This document shows positions 36,081 through 48,900 of a stretch of 64,000 bases of DNA, piece by piece. The position numbers and the translations under genes are program-made. This stretch comes from Lanius collurio (taxonomy: Eukaryota > Chordata > Aves > Passeriformes > Laniidae). The notes beneath the pieces were generated by a model. That model ran no database searches. It was not told the DNA's origin and worked only from the letters and a program-made list of their open reading frames with translations. The stretch's first letter is position 1. Each line of letters opens with the position of its first letter. Location of the stretch: assembly GCA_020086605.1 (NCBI GenBank), contig JACBWW010000003.1:2045586-2109585 (forward strand), given 5' to 3'.

Positions 36081-36563
36081 TCAGAAGCTGATGGTCAAAA
36101 AGTGCAAAGATAGCTAAATCCTAAAATGTGAAAGCTTAGAGATACTTCTGTGGCATCTTGTTTTTATGGCCTGAAGTTCAGGGGGCTTAAATCTTTCTAT
36201 GAACTTGACTTCCTGACCAACCAGTCCTGACGAACTTGGTATAAGGAGAAGCCTTTTTTCCTTTTCCAGGGGATCATGGGAATCTGATATCAAATAGCGT
36301 CATGGAAGGTCTAGTCAAGTCAAAGAAATAAATGGGAGTAAAAACATTTCAAATCACATGTGGGTGAAACTGTTCCTTCCAAGTCCCAGATTACGAGCTT
36401 AGACTAACACTGGAAAAGCTTTTTGGTCAGACTTTTTAATGGAAAGCAAGTATTTCTGCCCGAGTGGAGTGAAAAAAGCTGGTGGAGGTGGGCATGTAAT
36501 GTTTATCACTGAGGTATTTTTCTGTTGAAGTGAGTTTCTGAAACGAAGTATTCAATCTTGTGC

Positions 36564-36619
36564 CATAGCACCGCATGAGCAGGATGTGGCAGAATGTTGT
36601 CATAGCACCGCATGATCAG
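36564..36619. repeat. 19-mer direct repeat, period 37 bp
   Basis: catagcaccgcatgagcag (36564-36582) recurs as catagcaccgcatgatcag (36601-36619) with one substitution. The repeat contains a CpG and is unlike the AT-rich surroundings. This suggests a local duplication. Confidence 0.85.
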
Positions 36620-39570
36620 TACAAAAAGGATGAGCAGCCAAAACTTCAGCTACACATATTTTTGGGCACCTGTTAGTAGACATCAAAAGTTCCTTGGATC
36701 TTATCTGTAGCTGTAACAGAGAGCTGAATGAAATATAATACTTGGAAACAATAAGGAAAAAAAGCACTAAATATTTTGAGTGTAATAGAACTACATGCCA
36801 GCAGGCAGCGGGGATTCACAGAATGAGAGTTTCATTAAGTTGTTATGTATTCATACAGAGAGATGTATGAAAAAAACCCAAGAACTTAGAATTTATGTGA
36901 TGTTCTGAGCAGAAAAGAAGACAGTGCTTGTTAAAAAAAACCCAGTTTATTATTTTTTATGTCAGATGATGTAAATATTGGATAAAGAAAACTAAAAAGT
37001 GCTGTCAGGTGACTCTGAAGGGATCCTGCAAAGATTGTTTTTTAGGCACACTGTCTTAACCAGTACCAATTCTGAAGTTACTGATTTTTGATAATCCTTT
37101 GAAAGTGCCTAGTGAACAGTCCTCTGTTAAAGCTCTGTCACTTTTTTGCAGTGTAACTTATTGCAGGCTACTGAGCTGGACTACACACTGGAATAAGCTC
37201 TAAGAAAAAGGCAAAGATGTCATTCTTAATAAAGTAGGTCTCAAACAAAAACAGGAGAAGGAGATGCAGAGTGATCACTCAGAAGTCCTAGTTGCCTTTT
37301 TCTAGTTGTTTATTATTGTTATTTACACATGCTGCTGCCAATTATACCTAGCCTGAGTCACTACAATTTGAGACCTGCCCTGGTCTCAAATGTTTGCTAA
37401 GTAATAAACATTCTTATGTGCAATGTACCTCCTTTTCTTTGGTATAAGAATACAGTTGTGTATGAAAGGGTGTAGGAGACACCTCGATATATTTTAATTA
37501 ACATTTCTTTCAAAGACAGATGCTATCCTGCCTGGACTCCTACAGAGACCCTCTAGTATTTGAAGCTTATTTTCTGCTGGTTGAAGAGTAGGTTGGGTAG
37601 TCACATTCATAGGAATTGGGGACTTAATGAATAAGAGTGCCTCATACAGATGCTTAAAGAAATTTTTCCTCCTGAGCTTGCTCTTGTGAGATTTATTGTG
37701 AGGACGACTATTCCAGGCCAGTATTTGCTAAGTGCTTAGTTGCAACTGAGATTTTTTCCATCTGCTATCTGCCTTAATATTCACAGTTTCCTCAAAACTC
37801 AACCTTGAGAAATGCATGCATGTCTAGTTACTGTGTGCTCTGTTTCTCTGCGGTTATATTGCATGGAGTGCACTTGTGTATTCTGTGTAGAAAATCAGGT
37901 TTCAATTTCCTTATTCAAGGCCCAGTGTAGTTACAGTCTTCTGTGGCTTTGATTTTCACTGCAGAACTTCCACAGACAGCTTTACTGCTTTTTTATAATG
38001 AGTCATGGTAGTCAGCTAGTCTCATCTGTTTCTGCCTAATCTCATCTGAAAATTTTAAAGTAATATTGGGTTTCCTTTTTACTGAAATTTTAACCTGTAG
38101 GATAAAATATAAAACAGTATTAAGATCTTGCCATTCAACATGATTCAGTCTAGCTGTTATATTTCCTTTGAAATCCATCCCAGTAGCTAACATGCAGAAG
38201 CACTGAGGTTGAAATCCCTCTTATTTGTTTCACCATTTTGAACACTTTAACATATTCCACCACAAGGTCTCTCTCTGCACAGAAATATTTTAAATAGCTC
38301 TGTTAGAGCAAGTTCAAAGGATGATCTCGCTGACATGCATTCTTCAAAGCAAGACTACATTTCTCTGCAACAAAAAAAATGTGTCTTACCTCTCCCCCTT
38401 CCTACTGTGAGCCGTGCCAGAGCTGTCATTTTTTCAGTAGGGATTGTTTATAAAAAGGACCTATATTCTGCTGTTCAGCACAGTAGAAACCCTTGAGTTT
38501 TCAGTTTCAGTGTATAAATATTGATTTTTGTACATCACCAGTTTTGTTAGTTAACTCAAAGGTTATAGCATTTTTTGTTGAATGAATGTCTTTAAGGAAA
38601 TAAAATACAGTACCTTCCTGAAGACTTACTTAAGTGCTTGTTTCAGAAAGTGACCATTTAATCCCAGCAGCTAACTATAGTCTGTTTGGGGTATTCTGTC
38701 TTGGATCTGATGCATTTTGTTGCTTAAGAAAGCCATTGTCAAAAAAGACCACAGATGGCTCTTTATATGCAAGCTATGCTCAATTTACACACAGACTCAT
38801 GTTAAAGATACCAAAGTTCTTGGGTTTTGTTTGATATATAAAGCTATTCTTGATGCATTTCCTATAGCAGTTTACTTAATTATTTCAACATATGTTTAGA
38901 TTAAACATTAATATTATTCCTCATTAGAAAGCATTGGATTTTGCAGGAACCTGTTGATTTTGCATTTCTGTTTTCAGTACTTCAAGAAATTAAGAACAGA
39001 GGTTAAGTTAGAACTGGGAAAGGTCCCATGCTTTGATCCAGAGAAAGTGCTCTTCATAAAAAGCCTTTATAGCTAGCTATCCATGGAAAAACTTCACTTT
39101 GAACCTCAGGCTCATGCTGGGAGATTTGATTCCTAGAAGTCATATTCGTGGTTCAGTGACCAACCTTTGCTCCCCTTCCTGTGAATCTGATTTCAGAACT
39201 CCAGCCAGTTGGAAAGCGCTCTGTAACCAGAATGAGAACAGCCTCAGGCTTGCAAAGACTACAGATAGAGGATACTTTTCAATGTGAAAAATCATCCTCA
39301 CTGGTGTATATTTCAACATTTCTCTGAAAGCTCAGTTTTGCACATTGTTGAGCATTGTTTGGCCGCCCTCAATTCCTTCTGAAAGTAGTGGACTAAACCC
39401 TCAGCTTCATAAATCAGGGAAACTGCTGCTGTCTCAAATATATGCTTGATTACTACACAACAGTCACATCAGACCTGAAGATGGTCTGAATTTACAGGTC
39501 TGCATATTTTAAGTCTTCAGTCTACCCAATGCTTTTTGGCACTAGGAAAAGTTTCTGATCCAATAGATTT

Positions 39571-39588
39571 GGGAGGGGCAGGGGGGGG
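39571..39588 (+). repeat. G-rich run, G-quadruplex-capable
   Basis: gggaggggcagggggggg has G runs of 3, 4 and 8 separated by one and two bases. It fits the canonical quadruplex pattern on the plus strand, the last run supplying two tetrad strands. Confidence 0.6.
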
Positions 39589-41420
39589 ACAGGCTGATGC
39601 ATAGATTAGGAAGTTCCTTTTTTTTTTCTGTTTTTCTCCATAAGCATTGTGTATCGCATTCCTCCTTCACTGATTAGCACGATGTGAAAAGCCACCTCTG
39701 ACTTACCAGCAATTCTGCTTCCAAATACCTTCAGATGACCTTTGATGTGTAGCGCCAGTTGTGCAATATACATAGGTGGTGACACTTCAGTTATTCTGTC
39801 CAGGTACTCTCTGCCTCAGACTTGAGGAATTCAAGACTTGATGGTGTTCCCCAGAAAATACAAGAAACAGATCTTCATTGCATTGAGGAGATTGTGGAAA
39901 AAACAGAGGGAGAGTGAACACCTTAATTCACATAACTCGGTAACACCTCCTGCTTTTGTCAAAAAATCCACAAGTTTGGCAAACACAAACAAGAGCAAGG
40001 AGGGAATGGGACATGAAAGGGTAACAAGTTTTCTTGTGTCTGCACTTGTCCTCATTCTACAGTCTTCCAGAGAGCCTCACAAAGTGCTCCATACCAAGTG
40101 AGGTTTTTCAGCTTCTGAGCTGTGGCAGCTCACCCATAGGGTTTCCCAGTAACTCTCACAAACTTGCCTACATGGAGAATGCCAGCTCAAGGCTTTTTGT
40201 CAGAAGGCTTTTTGTGCATTAGTGAATCAGAATGTCAAACTTGCAAGAAGGTACTTCCCTGCTCAGAATCAACTTTCTAAATATTTTTCCTTTCACATTT
40301 AATTTTGAAGCTGTTCATCAGGGCATTCACTCCTAGCTCTCACCTTCTGCCAGGCTTTCATTCCTTTCTGTTTCACAATCATCATGAAGGAGGTATTTCA
40401 CACTTACCTGCAGTGCCTGAATGACACAACTGCAGATTTTGTTTGGGGTAGCAACCTGACTCCAGTTGTCCAAGCCTGTCTTCACAGTGACAGTGGTGGC
40501 AATTTTATCTGCTGCTTAGTGTATAGTTAGGAGCAAATGTTCTTGCTATGCTGTTTGTTTAGTTAGAATCTGAGTATTCCATCTTTCCCTTTGAATTGTG
40601 CCTGGACATAAAGAAGGCTCAACTTATCTCAGCTCTTCTACAGTTTAATGTACTGCAGTTTCTTTGGTCACTGAAAGTGTCAACTTTACTATAAGGAAAC
40701 AACACCTTGCAAGCTGTCTCTGTGAAGATGAAGGTATTGCCTCTCCATAACTGTCTTCCTAAACCTTTAAGCCTTTTCTAGCCCAGATTACTGTCAAATT
40801 AATAGGAATGCAAGAAATCTAGGACAAAAACTTAAAACAATTACCAAGATCATTCTCTGTTTGAATAATGCAATGGTTGTATAAATATCCACTACATTTC
40901 TGTTTGCATTATTTCTGGCAACTAATCCTTCAAGAAGCCAAGGGGTTCATCAGTGAGAAGTGCTGATAGCTTACATAACCTTGTTTTGATGCTTGTTTTC
41001 ATGGTGAATCCTTGCTTGGATGTAGACAAGAAAAATTTGCAGCTAAAATTCCATTAGCTACATATTAATTTAAAAAAAAATTGTATTTTATATATGGCAC
41101 AATAGCTAGCAAAGAAGCTGCATCTGCATATATTATTTGAGATAAATTTCTATTTTTAAGGAAGGGGCTGTGTAAAAATTATTTGCGTAATGACTATTGG
41201 AGTATGGCAGTACTACAGAAATCTTACTGTCAATAGAACTAGGAGGAAGAAAAACAATTGAAAGAGCACATTAGCACTCCAGAATATATACTGTTAGTTC
41301 CACAAGAAAATACTACTGAGCTGGCAAACACTGGGCAAGGTTTTCCTTGCTGCAGATAAAGTGACTGCAACGTCTCATCCCCATTTTAAAACAATATTTG
41401 CAATTAAATGTCTAACCAAA

Positions 41421-41440
41421 TATATATATATATACATATA
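41421..41440. repeat. (TA)n microsatellite
   Basis: Seven TA units followed by catata. It is a short AT dinucleotide repeat. Confidence 0.85.
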
Positions 41441-42353
41441 AACATAAAGCAGATTTACTGGTAACTATTGGTTATCATGTATGCACCCCAGTCTCCTTCT
41501 TTCCAGAGTCTTTGCTTCATACTGCTCAGCATCCATTTCATGCTATGTATTGGTGCTCAGCATCTCCAGGAATTAGGGGGGAAAGATTTTGAGAAAGAGA
41601 GCACTTTCCTCCTTCTTTTAAAAGAAAAAGCAAATGTAAAAAAACAACAAACTTAAACATTAGTTTAAACTTAAAAATGAGTAATTTTGGACATAGGGCA
41701 CTGACAAGGCTGTAGCCTTCCATGCCCTTGCTTTTGCCCTTTGCTCCTCCCAGGTAAAGGCGGAGTTCCCAGCAGTGTTTTCACCAAGGATGTGCCATGA
41801 GCAGTCAAGCTTCCATTCTGAGACTGGTGTCCAAGCAGAAATATTCTTGACTAATTTTGAATCTTTTGATACTAAATACACTACTTGTTTTGATTAACAT
41901 AATGCCTTTGTGTGAATCTGTGTTGAACATAAACTGTGTGAGAAATTCTTATTTTGCCGCTTTAGAGTGACCTAAAATAGATGTGTACAGTCTCTCAAAG
42001 GCACCAAACTTCCACAATGTTTTCTGTGAGTCTTCACATGGGTACCTTCGAGGATCTCAGTCTTTGCCTTTTGATAACCCAACCTGAACTGATGTACCTA
42101 AGTCTTGAAGCAACTACTGCACTGAAATATTATTTTGTAAATCAACATCTATAACAATAAGGCTTCTTGTAACCTTAATGAGATATGCATTTTAGGATGA
42201 GAAACCTCTTAAGAGAACCATCAATTATAAATACCATGCATTTCCCTTCTTTAAGCTGTTGAGGAGCTCCCTTAAGCACACCTGTTGGTCAATGTAGAGA
42301 GCTGGGAAATTCCAGAGGACCATTCTGTTATTAGATGGACCAAGGTACCCTCA

Positions 42354-42403
42354 GTTTAACCCTAACCTTAACCCCCTAACCCCTAACCCTAACCCTAGCC
42401 CCC
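42354..42403 (-). repeat. Interstitial telomeric sequence
   Basis: About 48 bases are built of CCCTAA units and close variants: ttaaccctaa, ccttaacccc, ctaacccctaaccctaaccc and tagcccc. About seven units are present and at least two are perfect. The TTAGGG strand is the minus strand. It lies in ordinary unique AT-rich DNA, not at a contig edge. Short interstitial telomeric tracts are usually explained by telomerase-mediated repair of a double-strand break or by capture of telomeric DNA, and less often by chromosome fusion. Confidence 0.93.
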
Positions 42404-45400
42404 TGGTAAATGAAGTGTTTTAATTTATCCTGAAAAGACCTAAGAATTATTTCTATAGGAACATAGATAATAATTGTTGCAAGGATCATAATGGTATTCA
42501 GCTATGACCTTACAGACCCCCAGGCATCCCTCCTTAGGGATCAGTGAAAGGTAATTAACAATTACAACTCACTGTTAAAATTTTTAATTTTGTTATCTAT
42601 GCACCCATGCATTCATCATAAAATTATTGGGGTATATAAACAGGAAAAAACCCTGAAAAACACAGAGAACTGCTTAGTCACAGCCAAATGATTTTAGCAT
42701 GCCAGATTACGATACAATCAAAGATACTCCTTAAATAGCCCAAAATCATAAGGGCTATCATCTAGAGACAATAGTTATCTTGCACCACTTCCTCCTGGGA
42801 GCTCCATTTTCCATGTTACTGTGTTTTCATGAGACTCACTGAAGCTTCATTTCTCCTAAAACCAATCATCCTGAAATAGGTCTGTGTTTCTGAGTCAGTT
42901 CTTCCAGTTTTATATTTATAAGGGAGAAATGGGATATTTCAAGTGTGGTGCTGCAGCTGTCCATGTGCCTGTCTGTAGGATCTGCTTGCCCAGTAGGTAA
43001 AGAATGAGACCTTACAAGAGTCCAATTCTTTGAGCTCATCCTATTCACACTGATAGCAAAGAACAGAAGTAGAAAGCCATGTAAAAAGGCAGAGGCAGTT
43101 CACCTCAGAAGACCACAGCCAGTGAAAGCAACAGGCACATTTACACAGATGTTGGAGGAGGTTTGGTGCTGAGGGCATACTGTCAGAGTGGGGATCACTG
43201 ATCCACCTTTATTTAGTGCCCAGCAGCATTTGGAGAGTATTTTCCTTTCTCCTACTTGTATTCATTCAAATCTATGCAAATTACCATGCCTGAGGTTCTC
43301 ATGACTAACCAAGAGGGACAATTTACATTAGCAACTTTATAGAGAGCTGTGTAGGTAGAGTGATGCAGGCAGTCGAATAAGAAGAGATCACACAAAAGGA
43401 TTTTGTTCTGAAAATGAAAATCTACAAAAGAAAATAAAACACCACTCCACCAGGTAGTTTAACCTGAAGTGAAAAGTGTGCTTATGCAAGGATTGAGTGT
43501 TTAAACATTTCATTAGAAACACAGTTGGTTTTTCTGAGAAACAAACATTAGAATGGTCAATTTACAGCTGCCTAGATTTTTTTTTTCACAGACCAAAATA
43601 CCCCACATCTTCATACTGAATTTATTCATGCATGGTGAATCTTCCCAAGCCAGGCCCACAGGCTTTTGTCCTAGGTTCTCAGGAGGGTGGCATGCCCAGA
43701 CCTAATGTCTGCAGTGTTCCAGTATGGCAAGTGCTAAGTTTGAAAAGGTCTGTGATTTTTCTTTTCCTCTTTTTTTGTCTTCAGGAACATGAAAAAAATT
43801 ATGATGTGATTGTCATTGTCTTAAGAGATCAAATGTTTAGTAATTGGAAAATGGGAATTGTTTGAGATGGTAGCTTGAGTCAGGCTTTGTGTGTGTTTTG
43901 TAAATGGCTGTTTAGTTGTACAGAAATAAATAGAGACTTCAAATTAATGTATTAGCACATGAAAATTCCATTCAAATTATGCAAAAAGGTTATACTTCCT
44001 TGTCCATAAAATGCTCTTAGGGCATGGTAATCTGATAATAACCAAATACCATGGAGTAGTCTTATTTTTTTTATTTTTTATAAAAAATTACCAGGTTTGT
44101 GAGTAAAAATATATGGAGAAAGGTGACAGATGAGATTGCTCATTTGGAACAGCTTCTCTTCCCTATTAATCTCTTCCCTTAAATGTTGGTCAGCTACTCT
44201 GAGTTCCTTAGTGAAATCACTTCTGGGAGCAAATCTGCATTATCTGTGTGCATTATGACTTGATGGAGGTAAGGAGAATGATTAAAATCTTTGAATTTTC
44301 TTAAAATAGAGAGTGACTGAGAGATTTGTCATTTTGGTGGTGACTTTTTTCACCTTTCCTTTTGCCATGCAAATTTTGCCATCAAGTAGGCTTCAATTTT
44401 GAGCAAGTTGTTAATCAGTTGAGGGATGTGTGCATGTGTGTGTGTGTTAGAGATTTTAAGTGCATATGGTCAGTTTTTCTAAGGAGCTTAAGACCTAAAA
44501 CCTCTTCGTGTGTCTCAGGCTAAGATCAGGGCTCACTCTGGTGAGCTTTTCTAAAGAGCCAGGCATAAAAGTGAGGAGTCAGACTCAGGTCTCAGGTGGT
44601 GTGAAATCATGTGCTGTAGCTTGATTCTGCAGAAACAGACCTTGGAAAACCTTCAGGGGCAAGATACTTCCCTCTAGGGTAGCCCTTTAATGATCTGTTA
44701 GATTTTAATGAAAACGATTTCTGTTAGCTATTAAATCAGTGGACTCTTCTTGGCCAATACCCCTTCCCAGTTCTCAGAGGCCTCTGTATAATGCTAGGAT
44801 AAAAAGGGAACAGTAAAGTCAGAGTTCATGTGGCTCACTTCTTCTGTATCCCTATGTTTACAGACTTTAAGATGGGATCTCTTTGAGGTCATTTGCTATT
44901 TCCCCTGAAATTTTCTGAAATCTCCATACTTGTGAGATTATTCTTTAGTTCTCTATCCTATTACAAAAATGTTTGGATGGCTGTGCTGCTACACTGAAGT
45001 GCTGACAGGTAAAACAATATGGTGATCTCTGCCATATTTTGATCCTTACACATACAAGGAGTTCCACATTCAGGTTCAAGGCTGAAACAGATCTGTTCTT
45101 CAGCATTAATGGCAGCAATTTCAAGCTTCCAGGTGATGTCAGGAATATGCTAACATTTTGAACAATGAACTCACCTGTTCATCCATCCTTCAAAACTCCC
45201 TGTTCCTCAGAAAATCCTACTCTGGTTTGGGATCTAGACTCTGCTCTGAAACCTGTTTGTATTTTGTATGTAAATATGAACAAAGGCAGTGAGTATCTTA
45301 AGTGATGAGATTTTTCTTTCCTCTTCCAAATTGGTTTCACCTGAAGGGAAGGCTCATTATAGACCAAAAACTAATTCGAGTATTTCAATCAAGTGAGGCA

Positions 45401-45767
45401 CTTCAGTCAGCAGTTCCAAGATTCACTGAATTAAGGTCATTGACAATGCTAATTAACATTAACCATTAGAGCATTGAATCTTTCCACCTGTAGAGAAGTT
45501 CTTCATGAATCACGTTTCAACATTACAAATCTTTAGAAGTGAATTACGATAGTGGCAGTTCTTCTGCTTCTTTAGTGGAGGGAGAGTGTGCCAGGGATAT
45601 GTCATAAATAACCAGAGATGGTTTCATGGTTCAGACCCTGAAATTTGGCAGATGTGATTAATGGCCTGAGCTCCACCCTAGCCACAGGTTGTTTTTAGTA
45701 TGAGCACCATATCTTAGTTTTCTAGCAATAAAACAGTAATTGGCATTTCCCTGACTGAAAGGGATAT
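42404..45767. other. Unique non-coding DNA
   Basis: No gene or transposon was recognised. A perfect 16-base AT palindrome (attttttataaaaaat) lies at 44073-44088. Confidence 0.5.
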
Positions 45768-45953
45768 GAAGCACTTAGGAACAGGCTGCTCAGGGAAGTG
45801 CTTGAGTCACCATCCCTGGAGGTATTTAAAAGTCATGTTAATGTGACACTGAGGGACATTGCTTTGGGATGGACTTCACAGTATTAGGTTAATGGTTGGA
45901 TTCTATCATCTTAAGGGACTTTTCCAGACTAAATGTTTCTATGATTCTATGAT
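45768..45953 (+). mobile_element. CR1 LINE 3' terminus
   Basis: Plus-strand CR1 3' end: 'ttaggaacaggctgctcagg', 'caccatccctggaggtattt', 'attgctttgggatggacttc', a diverged 'tcttaagggacttttccaga', and the octamer tail 'gtttctatgattctatga'. The body is diverged, including loss of the usual 'gtccctgcccatggcaggg' block. Confidence 0.88.
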
Positions 45954-48900
45954 ATATTTTTAGGGGGAGTGGCTTAAATTATGTGATCTTAAGTAATCAA
46001 AATCGATGTAAGTATTTATAATAAGTTTAAGAAACTGAATGGGGAAACTAAAGAAGAAAGGCATCATTTCAGTCCTCAGTTCTGCATTAACATTGTAGAG
46101 TTTTATTTTCCAACACATTCAGCACAATTTTTTAAAATAGTAAATTGCATTCAGAAAATTATTGCCCAATCATTATTATTCAGCATTATTCAATTAAATT
46201 CATGTTGGTTCTCATTTGGTGATTTCACTCTATATTTTCATTTCAGGTCATAAGAACCATGAATTTATTCTACCTGGTAAAACAAACGTAAGAAAAAAAT
46301 AACTACATTACATACTTGCTTAATGTTACCTATAAATGCTTCTGTTTGTTCTTTCACAGTATTTTGTAAAAAGAAAATTTATTGTAAGTTCAAGGCTGAT
46401 GAATACTTTTGCACCTTGAGTTAGCATACATCCGTTAGAAGTTTTGAAACTTTTTTTAAGGAAAAGTTTAAAGCTTTTTTTTTGAAGTTTTTGAAGGGTA
46501 ATATGGATCATAAAGCAGAATACAACTGAGCAAACATATGGTTAAATATGTTTTGAGGTGACCCATAGAATATGTAGATGGGGTTTAATGCTTTGTTTGG
46601 GTAGAGTTTTTTTGGGTTTTTTGCTTTACATTGAAACATTAAACTTTCACATGTTCAGTCCTCTAAAATAGAGATAGCTCAGGTTTGTGGGGCACCAAAG
46701 CTGCATGTCCAATCCTGAACTGTCAGTCAAGCTGATAAGTATGTTAACTGCTTTTGTCAAAAGAAAGATGGTATGGAAATAATGAGGTTTTTTTCACAAA
46801 GTAACATTTCAAAATGTTTCATTGGCTTGAGTAACATTTTTTCTGCTCATAAACTTCTAATTTTTGACATCCAAGAAGAGTCTAATTTGGCTGAGTGCAA
46901 TTATAAATTGGATTTTCTCTTCCCAAACTAATCCTTCTCAATTCTGCATCAAGGGCATTCTCTTGGGATTTTTTTTCCTGCTACTATTACTGTTCCTATT
47001 TGCTTAATAATAGTGGCTTTCTCCTTGTAATCCAGACAGGTATTATTCTGTCCTGAACTTATGTCCATTCTCTGCTCAAAGGAGAAATAGCTGTTCTGCA
47101 TATCTACATTTCCCAAACCTTTAGGCAGTACAATAGTTACAGAGTACATTAGAACACCACTTTGACCATGAATAATTCATGCCAGCATGCTTTGTTTCGG
47201 TTTACATTTGATTCAGTAGACCAGCGTCAGTAACAGAGATGCTAAGACTAGATTTTACTGGCAGTTCAAGAAGAGCTGTTGGATATGGCTTTTAGGGTAC
47301 TTAAGAATATACAGTTTTATTTAACTTCTGGTCCAGTACCATGCCTGAGGTTTCCCAACCTGTCGTCCTACTGCATTAGTCTTGTTCTACCAGATACCAT
47401 CCCAGTGACTCCAAAGAGGTTTTTCACCATATAGCAGGTAAATATTACAGGACATCAGGTCCAACTAAGTATGATATTTGAGATGAAGTGTAGAGACCTA
47501 GAGTGTCTTTATCTTAAAATATTTTTTATTAATTATTTTCTATATGTTATGATGCTTTTATTGTTATATTGGATGTAGCAACAGTATCAGTTACCTAAGG
47601 TGGGTTTGTTGGTTAAAATCAGCTTTTGCTAATTATGATCTAAGTGCTATGAAGCAATACTTTAGGTGGAATGATTCATCCCAGAAATAGTATTTTAGGT
47701 GAACCAGAGGGTAGAATAGTGTGGTGATAAATGAGCTGATGCATTAGCCTTGTTCTTTTGACTAGCCAATAATACCTGTGTTGGTCTGCATTGGGTCCCG
47801 TGACAAATGCAGATAGGGTTACTGTTTTCATGTGGTTTTGGTTTGATTCTTCTTTCTTTTTTTTCACCTTCTTGTGAGAAATACTGAAAATTATATACTG
47901 GACCTAAGACTCCTAAGAAAAGCTGAGATCCTGTTTGTCAAGAGTACAAAAGTTAACTATTAAATAGTTGTTTGAAGCTCTGACACAAGCTTTGTCAAAC
48001 TCATTTTTCCTGCCTGCTGTGCTCAAGGTATTACTGATGTCCTCTGCTTTAAATTACATAGAAAGCATATTTTCTTGAAGAAAGCCTCTGTGAGGTTTAT
48101 TATTGGATGGAGTTGTTGACTGATTTAGGAGTTTAAATACCATCCTTTTTCTGATGCCTTAGCAATCTGCTGAAATTAATGACTGAGTGTTAGCTACAGC
48201 CCCCCCTTTAATCCTTCATCTCCTATCTCTTTGCTTGCTGATGTTTTTTCCACTAATTTGGAGCACTTCTTGTGCCATTGTGAGAAACTTAACTCATCAG
48301 TGACACTTTTGAAACTCAGGAGCATCACAGTGCAGTGTAGTTCATAACAACACCTTCCCTTCTCATGGATTTAGTATTTTTACTGTAACCACTAGCAACT
48401 TAATTTTCTAAGTGTACAGCATAACATGAAATCTATCTCTCTCTTGATTTGTCCAGAAATTAGCAGTGTCAGCTGGATTGATTAGGAGCATGCAAAAGTC
48501 CTTGATGTCACACGTCTGAGAGTGTCTTTAGAGATCTGAAGAGTACCTTGGGAGAGAGAGGAGAACAACATTGAATTCTCTTTTTTCTTACTCTTTTTCC
48601 TCTAAATACTTATTGTATTTGAAGAAAGTAGGTTTCGATTTTCTATGTATTTCCTATTTGCAAAATATGGAATTTGAGGTTGGGTACAATCAATGCCACG
48701 GCTGGAGCTTTGCAGGAGATGTTTTAATTGGCTGGTTGGACTAAGTCTGGCCCATCAGTCAGTGCATTTGGGTAATGAGGGCGAGAAATAAGTTTTGATT
48801 TTGTAGCACTCACTGTTTCCCATGGAGCAGAGAGAGGGTGTCTCCTGTGTTGCACAGCCATCCCTGCCTTGGTGAAGGCAGTGCATCCCAGCACACGTTT

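Larger units (their letters stand above)
36081..42353. other. Unique non-coding DNA
   Basis: No gene, RNA or transposon was recognised. It contains a 19-mer direct repeat at 36564-36619, a G-rich run at 39571-39588 and a (TA)n run at 41421-41440. Confidence 0.5.

Noticed and set aside
44073..44088. Perfect 16-base palindrome attttttataaaaaat
   Set aside because: Pure A/T palindromes of this length are expected by chance in such AT-rich DNA.
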